A DNA stretch of 64,000 nt from Trebonia sp963771985. Its GTDB lineage: Bacteria > Actinomycetota > Actinomycetes > Streptosporangiales > Streptosporangiaceae. Below, piece by piece: positions 1-8,170 of this stretch (within the stretch, counting starts at the first letter, position 1; the number at the start of each line of letters is the position of its first letter). Below the pieces are notes generated by a model that was not told where the DNA came from, did not search any database, and saw only the letters and a program-made list of their open reading frames with translations. Location: NCBI GenBank assembly GCA_963771985.1, contig CAVYVO010000010.1, positions 310,001-374,000 on the forward strand, given 5' to 3'. The position numbers and the translations under genes are program-made.

Positions 1-369
1 CGACCGCATTCCGCGGCCGTGGCCGCGCAAGTCCATCGCGATCACCCGGTACGAGTCCGCGAGGGAGGCGTAGACCGAGAAGAAGTTGATGTCCGCGCTG
101 GCGGTCCATCCGTGCAAGAGGAGTACGGCTGGGGTCGCGGACGTGCCGCCGGAGTCGCGGACGAACACCTCGCCCCGGCCCGGCAGGTTCACCACCCGGC
201 CTGGCGGGAACGCCGGGGGCGTCGGTGCCCTGCCGGTATCGCCACGCAACCACCGGACGGACCTCGCCGCCTGTTGCTCCCAGTGACTGACCGCGGCTCT
301 CGCGATGAGTGCCGTGATGGCGAAGGCGGCCGCTACCTCGGTCTTGGTCCGCGCGGCGCTGCTCATCAT
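1..369 (-). CDS. alpha/beta hydrolase, N-terminal part
   Basis: The gene runs off the left edge, so only the first 123 codons are present. After a hydrophobic N-terminus, which could be an anchor or signal segment, comes the start of an alpha/beta hydrolase fold: the oxyanion-hole motif LLLHGWTAS and the strand motif VIAMDLRGHGRG. The nucleophile elbow, acid and histidine lie outside the window. Two ATG codons stand in tandem at the start, and the first was chosen. It lies 82 bp downstream of the thiolase-like gene on the same strand, so it could be the third gene of that unit. Fold assignment is firm; the substrate is unknown. Confidence 0.8.
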   Translation of the reverse strand, partial: MMSSAARTKTEVAAAFAITALIARAAVSHWEQQAARSVRWLRGDTGRAPTPPAFPPGRVVNLPGRGEVFVRDSGGTSATPAVLLLHGWTASADINFFSVYASLADSYRVIAMDLRGHGRGMRS

Positions 370-451
370 CCGCACCCCCTTTCCGCCCTTCTGCGCAGGC
401 ACGGGCCTCCTCTCAGCCGCGAACAGCCGGGTTCCGCTTACGTCGGCTCGC

Positions 452-1378
452 TCAGGCCTCGGGAGCCTGGCGGTACAGGGCGAGGGTAATGGTGATGCCT
501 GGCCCGGCGGCGAGCAGCAGCGTGTTGTGGGCCTCCTCCAGCCGGCCCAGCCTGACGGCCGCCTGCAAAGCGGCGATCGGCCCGGTGGTGTAGGCACCTT
601 CCAGGTCCTCCGGTGTGTAGGCGACCCGATCGCCGGGGACGCCGAGCTTTGCCCGCAGCGGGTCAAGGAAGTCCGAGGCGCAGGGCGCGGGGACGAGCAG
701 GTCGATGTCCTCGACGTTCAGGCCGAGGCGGCGCAGGAAGCGACGGGTCGCCTCCTCGGCGCAGTCGGCGAGGCGCTCGTGGTAACCCGGCTTGATCGTG
801 ACAAGCATCTTGTTGTGTCCGCCATTGTGCCCTGGGACGGGCATCCCGTGCCGTTCCCGCCATATCAGCCCGCTCTTGAACAGGTCTTCGTACTCGGGGA
901 ACGTCTCGGTGTAAAAGTCGGTGAACCCCGCGGGGCCGTCCGCCCACTTGAGCAGGAGCGCACCGCCAGCCGGCTTGAGGAAAGGGGCTCCGGGCTTCTC
1001 AAGGTCCGGCGGGACGTCGCTGGACACGATGGCGCCAAGCCGGATGACCCCGGACCTGAGCAGGCCCGACTCGACCCGGACGGCCATGAGCACGCCGGAG
1101 GCTCCGTTGAAGAGGTCGAACGAGAAGGTGCCGGATCCCCCGGTCGGCGCCCGGCCCAGGTTTGCCCCGATGTCCTCCTGTATCAGGGCGGCGAGCGCTG
1201 GCTCGCCCATGTTGTCTTCGCGGTAGACGCCCACGTTGACCAGCATGTCGACGTCGACGGGCTTGCACCCGGCCAGCGCGAAGCAATTCCGCGCGGCGGC
1301 GTCGGCGAGACCGCGCGCGGTCGCCTTCCGCCCTCTGCCGCCGGCCTGGGCGTAGACGGCTTCAATGCATGTGCCCAT
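452..1378 (-). CDS. thiolase-fold (KAS III-like) protein lacking the catalytic triad
   Basis: This 308-residue protein aligns with its upstream neighbour over the thiolase fold, but every catalytic position is changed. The NACAG box with the nucleophilic Cys is NGASG here (Cys to Ala at residue 93). The IPHQ box is VPAP (His to Ala) and the GNTSS box is GAYTT (Asn to Ala). A conserved EPA motif (Glu59) matches the position of the glutamate used by OleA-type enzymes. It lacks about 60 N-terminal residues relative to a full-length KAS III. Its start lies inside the end of the upstream gene (17-bp overlap), which implies translational coupling and equal dosage. The likely role is a non-catalytic partner of the active neighbour in a heterodimer; that part is inference. 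Confidence 0.8.
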   Translation of the reverse strand: MGTCIEAVYAQAGGRGRKATARGLADAAARNCFALAGCKPVDVDMLVNVGVYREDNMGEPALAALIQEDIGANLGRAPTGGSGTFSFDLFNGASGVLMAVRVESGLLRSGVIRLGAIVSSDVPPDLEKPGAPFLKPAGGALLLKWADGPAGFTDFYTETFPEYEDLFKSGLIWRERHGMPVPGHNGGHNKMLVTIKPGYHERLADCAEEATRRFLRRLGLNVEDIDLLVPAPCASDFLDPLRAKLGVPGDRVAYTPEDLEGAYTTGPIAALQAAVRLGRLEEAHNTLLLAAGPGITITLALYRQAPEA

Positions 1379-2471
1379 AGCTGTCCACCAGACTGTCGAT
1401 GGTGAAGATGGCGATGCCGATCTCGATGCCCGAGGCGATCGAGAGCAGCATCACGCGGTCTCCCTTGCGGATCTTCTGCTCTTCGAGATACTTGTGCAGC
1501 GCCACGAACAGGGTCGTTGATGACGTGTTGCCGTACTCTTCCAGGTTGATGACCACATGCTTCGGCTTGGCGCCGAGCCGCTGGACGAATGCCTTGGTGG
1601 CCGCGCGGATGGCCCGGGCCGAGGTCTGATGCGGAATCAGGTAGTCGATGTCGCCCAGGTCGATCCCCGCTTCCCCGATCGCCTCGGCGACCAGCGGCGC
1701 CATGTCCTCGATCGCCACCCGCTGCAGACGCCGGGATTTGGTGTACATCTGCGCCCCGGGACCCACGGAGCTAGGGAAGGCGAGACATAGCCGGCTGTGC
1801 TCAGCGAGGGTGGTGAAGCCGATGACGTCGATGCCCGAACCGCTGGGCGCCCGCTCTACTATCACCGCCGCGCCCGCGTCGCCGAGCGTCAGCGAAGCGA
1901 GCTGCTTGCTGAACAAAGAGCGGATCTCTCGTGCCGCGTTCCAGCTCAGGTGGGAGATGTACTCGCCAGACACCACCATGCCGCAGCTGATCTCGCCGCA
2001 TGCGATGAGGTTCTGCAGGATGAACACGCCGGTCAGCATGCCAGCGCACGCGTTCGAGATGTCGAAGTTCGCGGCCTGCGAGGCGCCGATCGCCTGCTTG
2101 ACGTACAAGCTCAGGGGAGGCTCGAAAGTCTGCGAGGAGCGGTCCTTAGAGCGGGTGATGCTGGTGTTGATCACCATCTCGATGTCTGACGCCTGATGCC
2201 CGGAATGCGCCAGGCAGTCGCGCGCCGCCCCGGTGGCCAGGGTGTATGAGCTTTCGCCAGGGCCGACGACGTGGCGTTCATGGATCCCTGTCAGGCGCTC
2301 CAGCTGGATGCGGGTGTGGTGGCTGGTTCTGCTCATCAGGTCTTTCGTCGTCAGCCGCTGGGCGGGAAGCTTCACGCCCACGCTTTCGATCCGGCAGCCC
2401 CAGGGGGTTCCTGAACCGGCCGACTGGAGTGTCAGCCAATGGTCTGGCTGCTTGTTCGGCGTCTCGGTCAT
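1362..2471 (-). CDS. 3-oxoacyl-ACP synthase III / OleA-like thiolase, catalytically complete
   Basis: A 369-residue thiolase-superfamily condensing enzyme. The triad is visible: Cys142 in NACAG, His281 in IPHQ and Asn315 in GNTSS. Glu117 in the QTFEPP segment sits where OleA proteins carry the glutamate that acts across the dimer. These enzymes join acyl thioesters in a Claisen condensation, with acyl-CoA or acyl-ACP substrates in the cytoplasm. The downstream gene is a degenerate paralogue overlapping by 17 bp. Hydrolases, an acyltransferase and an epimerase-like reductase nearby suggest long-chain lipid, olefin or beta-lactone chemistry. The alternative is an ordinary FabH-like enzyme, but the paired degenerate copy argues against plain fatty-acid initiation. 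Confidence 0.85.
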   Translation of the reverse strand: MTETPNKQPDHWLTLQSAGSGTPWGCRIESVGVKLPAQRLTTKDLMSRTSHHTRIQLERLTGIHERHVVGPGESSYTLATGAARDCLAHSGHQASDIEMVINTSITRSKDRSSQTFEPPLSLYVKQAIGASQAANFDISNACAGMLTGVFILQNLIACGEISCGMVVSGEYISHLSWNAAREIRSLFSKQLASLTLGDAGAAVIVERAPSGSGIDVIGFTTLAEHSRLCLAFPSSVGPGAQMYTKSRRLQRVAIEDMAPLVAEAIGEAGIDLGDIDYLIPHQTSARAIRAATKAFVQRLGAKPKHVVINLEEYGNTSSTTLFVALHKYLEEQKIRKGDRVMLLSIASGIEIGIAIFTIDSLVDSYGHMH

Positions 2472-2648
2472 GCGACCCCTCCGCGTGCTCAGCCCTTACT
2501 GCTCCTTGCGCAGCACGATGTTCATATTTGGATAATGTGTCTGTTACATGGGTATGAGTAGGGACGAATGGCATTAGCGAAGGGTCTTCCGCCCTCCAGC
2601 TCCCTGAAGCCGCTATAGTGCCGGGGTGCGGCAACCCACCGAGGAGAC

Positions 2649-3722
2649 ATGGGAACACTGAGCGCAACCGCCTTGCGGAGCATCACGGAGGCCGCGGGCA
2701 ACGGATCGCAGCCTGGCGGCGATGGCATGCCGCGCACGCTCGTTTACGGTCAGTACCGGCTGAGCTACGAGGTCTACGGTTCAGGGGACAGGGTGCTCGT
2801 GTGGCTGCACGGCATCCTGCTCGATGCCAACCTCAGCCGTGGTCTGGCCCGGAGGCTGGCCGCCAAGGGCTATCGCGTCGTGCTGCTCGACCTGCTCGGG
2901 CACGGCCGGAGCGAGAAACCCCGGGACCCCGGCGCCCATCGCATGGACCTTTACGCCGAGCAAGTGCTGTGCCTGCTTGATGAGCTCGGCGTGGATCAGG
3001 TGGTGCTCGGCGGCGTCTCGCTAGGGACCAACGTGAGCCTGCTCACCACCGTGCGGGCACCCGAGAGGGTTCGCGGCCTGATCCTGGAGATGCCAGTGCT
3101 CGAGTCCGCCGCGCCAGCGGCGGCGCTCACGTTCGTGCCGCTGATGCTGCAGGTGCACTACGCCAGGATCGCGCTGCGGCTGGTCTCCCGGGTCGTCTCC
3201 TGGCTGCCCTCGTCGGGTATCGGCCCGCTCGACTCGGTGCTGAGCGCCGTCGGATCGGATCCGGACGAGATCTCCGCCATCCTGCACGGCGTGCTGCTGG
3301 GACCCATGGCTCCGACCGTCGAAGAGCGCCAGGCCATCACCGCGCCGACGCTTGTCCTCGGGCATGGAATCGACCTCATCCACTCGTTCGCCGACGCCAA
3401 GAGGCTCGCCCGACAGCTCCCCGACGCCAGGCTCATCCGCACCCGCACCTTCGCCGAGCTGTGGGTACGTCCCGCCCGGCTGACCGCCGAGATCGCCAAG
3501 TTCCTGGATCGCGTGTGGGCGGACGGCGAACCGCAGGATCCGGTGCTGCCTCCGCAAGACGGCCTTAGCAAGGCCGCCTTACCGGCCAGCCTCGGTCGCG
3601 GGTCTAGTCAGGGACGGCCTCAGCTGGCGGGCACCGCGTGCTGCTCCGCCGCCAACAGCAGCTCGGATAGGCCGTGCTCGATACCGCGTGTCAGGACGTC
3701 CAGGTCCGGATTCGCCGCGTAG
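2649..3722 (+). CDS. alpha/beta hydrolase
   Basis: A 357-residue alpha/beta hydrolase. It has the oxyanion segment VWLHGILLD, the strand VVLLDLLGHGRS and the nucleophile elbow GGVSLGTN with Ser124. A likely acid/base region is HGIDLIHSF near residue 240. The start follows GAGGAG with only two spacer bases, so an internal ATG at 2727 (MPRTLVYG) is a real alternative. It is divergent from the thiolase pair, with 177 bp between starts. Its last ~100 bp overlap the 3' end of the convergent acyltransferase gene, and that tail has low-complexity composition unlike the fold. In Ole-type clusters an alpha/beta hydrolase (OleB) acts on the condensed product; that role here is inference. Confidence 0.82.
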   Translation: MGTLSATALRSITEAAGNGSQPGGDGMPRTLVYGQYRLSYEVYGSGDRVLVWLHGILLDANLSRGLARRLAAKGYRVVLLDLLGHGRSEKPRDPGAHRMDLYAEQVLCLLDELGVDQVVLGGVSLGTNVSLLTTVRAPERVRGLILEMPVLESAAPAAALTFVPLMLQVHYARIALRLVSRVVSWLPSSGIGPLDSVLSAVGSDPDEISAILHGVLLGPMAPTVEERQAITAPTLVLGHGIDLIHSFADAKRLARQLPDARLIRTRTFAELWVRPARLTAEIAKFLDRVWADGEPQDPVLPPQDGLSKAALPASLGRGSSQGRPQLAGTACCSAANSSSDRPCSIPRVRTSRSGFAA

Positions 3723-5026
3723 TCCCCGGTGATGCCGAACGTGACGTTGCCGGCGTAGCTGAAGATCGAGACGCTGATGCGGACCGTACTGGCGATAGGG
3801 ACGTAGGGGATGATCTCCTCGAGTCGGCGTCCCATCCAGTAGAGCGGCTGCTGGGGGCCCGGCACGTTCGTAGTGACCGTGACGATTTCCCGCTGGGGCA
3901 ACCGGAACACCAGCCTGACAAGCCAGGACGTCAGCGGGTACAGGCTGTAGTGGCCCAGGGTTACGAGCGATTCTCCGATCGCCGCCTCATTGCTCTGCTT
4001 CAGGGAATCCAGTTCCGCCCGGATGGCGCCGAGCCGCTGCACCGGGTCGGGGATGTGGACGGGAAGATCAGCCACGGTGGCCGACACCTGATTCCCGAAG
4101 CTGCCCTCGTCGCCGGGCGCGCGGACAGAAACGGGAACCAGCGACGGAACCTCGTGCGGCTCGGGCTCCTCGCCCCGGCTCAAGAGAAGGGCCCGGAAGC
4201 CGCTGCTGATCGCGGCCAGAACGACGTCGTTCACCGTGCCGCCGAATTCGCGTTTGATCGTCTTGATGTCCGCCAGGGACGACCGGGCCCAGGTGTAGCG
4301 CCGTTGCTGGCCGATAGTCCCGCTCAGCGAGGAGCTTACGGCGGGCCAGAGCGAAGGCGTGAACCTCGCGACGGCCCGTGTCACGTCGGCTACCTGCCGG
4401 ATGGCCCGGCTGGGATTTGTTATGGCGTCGCTCAGCGCGCGCACGTTCCGTGCCGGAAGGCGCGCCATGTCCGCCCCGGCCTCAGCGATGAGCGAGGCCG
4501 CCGAAGGCAATTGATCCGTCTCCGTCTCCGTATCCCCGGGAGGCTGCTCGGGTTCGGGAGCGGATTCCAGGATCACGCGGTACATGTCAGCGCCGCCGAC
4601 ACCGTCGACCATGCAGTGGTGCACCTTGGAGATGAGGGCCCAGCGATCCCGGGCGAGCCCTTCGACTATCCAGTACTCCCACAGCGGATGATCGCGGTCG
4701 AGCCGGCGCGACATCACGCGCCCTATCAGCTCGGCGAGTTGCTGGTCCCCTCCGGGCTCCGGCAGGGCGGTGCGCCTGATGTGATAGCGAATATCGAAGT
4801 CGGGATCGTCGACCCAGACCGGCCTGCCAAGGCGGAATGGCACCGTGCGAAGCTTCTGGCGATAGCGGGGCATGGAAGGCAGCCGGGCGGCGATTAGCGC
4901 CAGGCTCTCATCATGGGACGGTACCGGGCCCTCGAACACCGCGATCGACGCGATCGCCATCGACGTGTTCTCGTCCTCGTCCTCGGCATCGACGAACAGG
5001 GCGTCCAGTGGAGTCAGCTTGTCCAT
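3620..5026 (-). CDS. WS/DGAT family wax ester synthase / diacylglycerol acyltransferase
   Basis: A 468-residue member of the bifunctional WS/DGAT family, which moves acyl groups from acyl-CoA to long-chain alcohols or diacylglycerol at the membrane surface. The active-site motif HHCMVDG lies at residues 136-142, and the N-terminus MDKLTPLDALFV is the family's usual beginning. The ATG at 5026 was chosen over an in-frame one at 5053 because AAAGGTGA stands five bases upstream and the family start matches. The C-terminal domain carries the conserved NVPGP segment. Its 3' end overlaps the convergent hydrolase gene by 103 bp. The neighbours make storage- or envelope-lipid synthesis likely; the acceptor is unknown. 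Confidence 0.93.
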   Translation of the reverse strand: MDKLTPLDALFVDAEDEDENTSMAIASIAVFEGPVPSHDESLALIAARLPSMPRYRQKLRTVPFRLGRPVWVDDPDFDIRYHIRRTALPEPGGDQQLAELIGRVMSRRLDRDHPLWEYWIVEGLARDRWALISKVHHCMVDGVGGADMYRVILESAPEPEQPPGDTETETDQLPSAASLIAEAGADMARLPARNVRALSDAITNPSRAIRQVADVTRAVARFTPSLWPAVSSSLSGTIGQQRRYTWARSSLADIKTIKREFGGTVNDVVLAAISSGFRALLLSRGEEPEPHEVPSLVPVSVRAPGDEGSFGNQVSATVADLPVHIPDPVQRLGAIRAELDSLKQSNEAAIGESLVTLGHYSLYPLTSWLVRLVFRLPQREIVTVTTNVPGPQQPLYWMGRRLEEIIPYVPIASTVRISVSIFSYAGNVTFGITGDYAANPDLDVLTRGIEHGLSELLLAAEQHAVPAS

Positions 5027-5204
5027 GCCGTCACCTTTTTCATTTCGCGTCATCCGTTGTCTGGGCTCGCTGGGACGCTCTTACTCAAGCAGCAGCGTAG
5101 GCGGCGGTGACCCGTGCCAGAACCCGGTCGATCGTCTGTCTCTTGGAGGACTTCTGGCCCGGCACGCCCGGCCCCTTCGGCCCTGCCGCGCCGCTGTGCC
5201 CGCC

Positions 5205-5250
5205 GGCTTATGGTGTGCGCGACTTATGGGCGGCTTATGGTGTGCGCGAC
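5205..5250 (+). promoter_or_regulatory. tandem 19-bp direct repeat with 27-bp period upstream of the reductase gene
   Basis: The 19-bp unit GGCTTATGGTGTGCGCGAC occurs at 5205-5223 and again, perfectly, at 5232-5250. It lies 25 bp before the GTG start of the downstream gene. Each copy includes a TATGGT element that could serve as a -10 box. A duplicated operator or promoter is likely; the function is inferred. Confidence 0.45.
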
Positions 5251-5274
5251 GCCAGCCTGGGAGGGGGACGTCTT

Positions 5275-6327
5275 GTGGAGCAGGAGACGCGGACGGATCT
5301 GACGGTCGCGGTGACCGGCCCGACCGGCACCCTGGGGTTCGGGCTCATGCCGTTGCTCGAGGCCGATGACCGGGTGGCACACGTGACAGGCGTCGCACGG
5401 CGTCCTTTCGACCCCGCCGCATACGGCTGGACGAAGACGAAGTACCAGCGCGGCGACGTGCGCGACCCCGATGTGCTGCTGGACGTGTTTCGCCGCGCTG
5501 ACGTGGTGGTACACCTGGCGTTCCAGGTGACCGGTGCCGCTTCTGGTGAGGCGATCAGGTCGGTCAACATCGACGGCACGCTCAACGCTTTCGACGCCGC
5601 CGCGGCGGCCGGCGTCTCCCGGTTCGTCTACGCGTCCTCGGTGGCCGCCTACGGCTTTCACCGGGACAATCCCCTCGGAATGACCGAGGACTGGCCGGTC
5701 CGCCCGGCCAGCCGATTGTTCTACGCCCGCGAGAAGGCCGAGCTAGAACAGCTGCTGCGGACCCGGGCCGCGATGCCCGGCGCACCCGCCTTGTACCTGC
5801 TGCGGCCGTCCGTCGTCCTCGGCCCGCACGCCGTCGGCGGGAAGAGCTTGCCTGGCGGTCCGCTTGGCGCGCTGGCCCGCGGCCTAGCCCGGCTGTCCGG
5901 CTGGATACCGTTCCCGGTACTGGCACCGGAACTGCCCATCCAGCTCGTACACGAAGCGGATGTAGGACAGGCGCTGCTGCAGTGCGTCGTCGCCGCCGGG
6001 CCGCCCGGTGCCTACAACATCGCCGCCGACGGCGTGGTCACTCCCGGCACTGTCGCGCATGAGCTCGGTATGTTCCCGGTGCCCGTTCCGCCTCGCCTGA
6101 CGCAGGCCGCCGCCAGGGCCGTCGCCGCCATGCCCTTCCTGCCGCCATTCGCGCAGTGGGTGGAGGCGGCCAGCCATCCGGCGATCATGGACACTACCCG
6201 CGCGACGGAGGAACTGGGCTGGGTGCCCCGCTTCACCGCGCTCGAGACGTTGCGGGATACGCTGCGACGATACGGCGGAACCCGGCAGCGCGCGGACGCC
6301 GCCCGGCGCGATCTCGCCAGATCGTAG
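5275..6327 (+). CDS. NAD(P)-dependent epimerase/dehydratase-type reductase (extended SDR)
   Basis: A 350-residue extended short-chain dehydrogenase. The Rossmann dinucleotide motif TGPTGTLG lies at residues 14-21, the VYASSVAAYG serine strand near residue 119, and the catalytic pair YAREK at Tyr150/Lys154. Starts are possible back to 5107, but the GTG at 5275 follows GGGAGGGG and begins right at the fold, so it was chosen. OleD, which reduces the beta-keto acid in olefin/beta-lactone pathways, belongs to this superfamily, and the thiolase pair nearby makes that a reasonable guess. The sequence alone does not separate OleD from sugar epimerases or sterol dehydrogenases. Confidence 0.85.
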   Translation: MEQETRTDLTVAVTGPTGTLGFGLMPLLEADDRVAHVTGVARRPFDPAAYGWTKTKYQRGDVRDPDVLLDVFRRADVVVHLAFQVTGAASGEAIRSVNIDGTLNAFDAAAAAGVSRFVYASSVAAYGFHRDNPLGMTEDWPVRPASRLFYAREKAELEQLLRTRAAMPGAPALYLLRPSVVLGPHAVGGKSLPGGPLGALARGLARLSGWIPFPVLAPELPIQLVHEADVGQALLQCVVAAGPPGAYNIAADGVVTPGTVAHELGMFPVPVPPRLTQAAARAVAAMPFLPPFAQWVEAASHPAIMDTTRATEELGWVPRFTALETLRDTLRRYGGTRQRADAARRDLARS

Positions 6328-6375
6328 GACTTCCGCCTCTAGGCGGCTCGCGGGCGCGCCGGTTACGACGGCGTC

Positions 6376-7131
6376 ATGGTGTCTGTCCAGATCGTCAACC
6401 AAGACCCGCGGTATGGCAAGGCTCACCTCGTTGATCCAGCCCCGCTGGGATACCTGCATCTGGCCGCCGACGTGGCGGCTCCGCACCGGCCAGGCCCGGT
6501 GCTGCGCCGCGGCCGGGATAAGCAGCAGCTGTTCGGAGCGCTGAAGTGGCAGGCGAGGCAACTGACCCGGCTGGAGACGGTCGAGGCTGTCACGGTCTAC
6601 GATGCGGTGGCGTTCACCCCGCCCTCTGGTGACGCCACGATCCGGTCGGCGCTGCGGCCCGCGTGGTTCGACGTGGTGATCCTTGTCGAGACGGTCTCTC
6701 CCGACGCGGCAAGGGAGGTGCGCGCTGAACCGGCCTACCAGGAGCTGGCCAGCACGCTTACCGAGCGGGCGCGACGGGTACACGAGGTCGCGGCGCGCAA
6801 CGTCCGCCGGGTAGGCGATGTGGACAAGACCAGTCCGGCCTTGTTCGTATTCAACTACCTCGCGGGCGACGACCTCGACATGGGTGTGGAGCTCTGGGAG
6901 TATCTCTCCGGCTGGTACGAGGCTGAGACCGGACTGAACAGCGCCACGCTGCTGGCGCCCCTCGAGGGCGAGCGATCCGACTATCTGCTGATCAACCATG
7001 CCCGGTGGGACGGCAGCCTGTCCATGTTCGCGGCCCGCCAGCTGCCCAAGAAAACGTTCCGCACCTACCTGCTGGCTAACCTGAAGGCCAACCACCTCGC
7101 CGCCATGCCCGTCCTGTACCGTCTCGCCTGA
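6376..7131 (+). CDS. hypothetical protein, 251 aa, end of the lipid-type cluster
   Basis: The product is not recognised. It is a soluble-looking mixed alpha/beta protein without a signal peptide or membrane segment. Features seen are an aromatic, charged middle (FNYLAGDDLDMGVELWEYLSG) and a conserved-looking C-terminal segment (NHARWDGSLSMFAARQLPKK). Codon use and GC match the upstream reductase gene, whose stop lies 48 bp before. A GTG at 6379 is an equally good start. A strong hairpin follows its stop by 24 bp, so it closes the transcription unit. Co-transcription with the reductase suggests a role in the same pathway. An all-helical or ferredoxin-like enzyme fold is possible but unproven. 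Confidence 0.6.
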   Translation: MVSVQIVNQDPRYGKAHLVDPAPLGYLHLAADVAAPHRPGPVLRRGRDKQQLFGALKWQARQLTRLETVEAVTVYDAVAFTPPSGDATIRSALRPAWFDVVILVETVSPDAAREVRAEPAYQELASTLTERARRVHEVAARNVRRVGDVDKTSPALFVFNYLAGDDLDMGVELWEYLSGWYEAETGLNSATLLAPLEGERSDYLLINHARWDGSLSMFAARQLPKKTFRTYLLANLKANHLAAMPVLYRLA

Positions 7132-7155
7132 CCGAGCCGCTGGAGGGGGAAGAGG

Positions 7156-7207
7156 CGCCACGGTCCGTTCGGACAAAAATTCAATTCATTCCGAACGGAC
7201 GGTGGCG
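7156..7207 (+). terminator. long hairpin closing the lipid-type cluster
   Basis: Arms of 18 bases at 7156-7173 and 7190-7207 pair with a single mismatch around a 16-base AT-rich loop. There is no T-run on the plus strand, so it may act as a terminator by structure or as a dyad binding site. It lies 24 bp after the stop of the 6376-7131 gene. Confidence 0.6.
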
Positions 7208-7655
7208 TCTGTTCAGGCCGTGACTGACACCGGACTCCGGGGCGTCCGCCGGACGGGTGTCAGAAGCCTTCGGGGCAGCACGCCCGGACTGCCGCGGGCG
7301 CTGCGGTACTACCCGGCCTACTGCATGGCCCATCACTTATACCGCGCTCCGGACGGCACGCCATCCGACAAGCAGTTGCCGGTGCGGTACGCCGGCACCC
7401 GCGCCGCGGGCCGGATGGTGCCTGTTGGTTCCTGACAGTCTTCGCGGTTTGACAACCCGTGATCCAGTAATAGAGTTATATCGTAACACGATATAACTTA
7501 GCGGCCGGAATGCGGGATGGCTGACCGCCACGGCCCGAAGGGTGGCCAGGCCGCGGGCCGCGGCACCACTTAGGTCCCAGGCGGGCACCCGCTCCGGCGT
7601 GCCCCCGGGTCAGCAGGGCCCGTCCCAGCCGTGAACGATCCACAAGGAGGACATC
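7208..7655. other. non-coding stretch holding an operator and a leader
   Basis: No convincing gene is seen. Open frames here have no ribosome-binding site and no recognisable motif. The stretch contains the 25-bp palindrome at 7474-7498 and then a ~150-base leader before the small Pro-rich gene. Confidence 0.5.
7474..7498. promoter_or_regulatory. 25-bp palindromic operator (site A)
   Basis: Eleven-base arms AGTTATATCGT and ACGATATAACT flank a three-base centre and match perfectly. The core ATATCGT-N3-ACGATAT recurs with the same spacing at 14266-14282, upstream of the DUF3040-like/MarR gene pair. A MarR-family dimer is the natural candidate ligand. Site A lies 157 bp before the small Pro-rich gene. 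Confidence 0.65.
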
Positions 7656-7862
7656 ATGCGATCCACCCGCCGCATATCCCCGCTGCCACCTGACCCGGCT
7701 GGCACCAGCGGCTCCCCGCTCCCGCCCGGTCCGGACGTCACCATCGGTTCCCCGCTGCCACCCGACCCCGACCCCGACCCCGAGGCCGACAACCCGGCGT
7801 GCAGCACGGACCCGCCGCGGCTGGCGCCCGGTTCCGGGCCGGTCTTCCCGGCAGCCCGGTAA
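7656..7862 (+). CDS. small proline-rich protein with PLPP repeats, 68 aa
   Basis: A perfect AAGGAGGA ribosome-binding site stands five bases before the ATG, which is much stronger than in most genes here and supports translation. The protein is basic at its N-terminus (MRSTRRIS). It then repeats SPLPPDP, GSPLPPGPDVTI and GSPLPPDPDPDP, with an Asp/Pro-rich stretch after them, and ends in an Ala/Arg tail. It has no signal peptide, no membrane segment and no enzyme motif. The palindrome at 7474-7498 lies upstream in its probable promoter region. Candidates are a modified peptide precursor or a disordered regulatory protein; neither can be shown. The gene may also be a relic cut off from its partners by the insertion 138 bp downstream. 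Confidence 0.5.
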   Translation: MRSTRRISPLPPDPAGTSGSPLPPGPDVTIGSPLPPDPDPDPEADNPACSTDPPRLAPGSGPVFPAAR

Positions 7863-8170
7863 CACGGCAGCCGCACTTCGGCACGTGAGCTGCCGGGATA
7901 GCCGCGGCCCGGCCGCCCCGCGGGACGCCATCCCGGGCCGAAGCCGCGGCCATCCTTGAGCCCCCGGTAACGTGAAAGCTTTCCCGCCCCGGGACGGCTC
8001 CACTGCCCTTAAGTTTCCGGGGTTATGGCTCTTTGTGTCCGGTTTCTGGCTGATGGTAACGGGATGGCTGCAGGTTGATAGAGGCATCGTGATGGAGCCC
8101 GGCAGTTCCTGAAAAGGCACAAGGCCCCTGGTAGGAACGGGTTTGCGAAGACCATCGTTCACCTGGAGCC

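Noticed and set aside
7202..7435. Possible 77-residue gene after the hairpin
   Set aside because: No ribosome-binding site, starts inside the hairpin arm and has no protein-like pattern.
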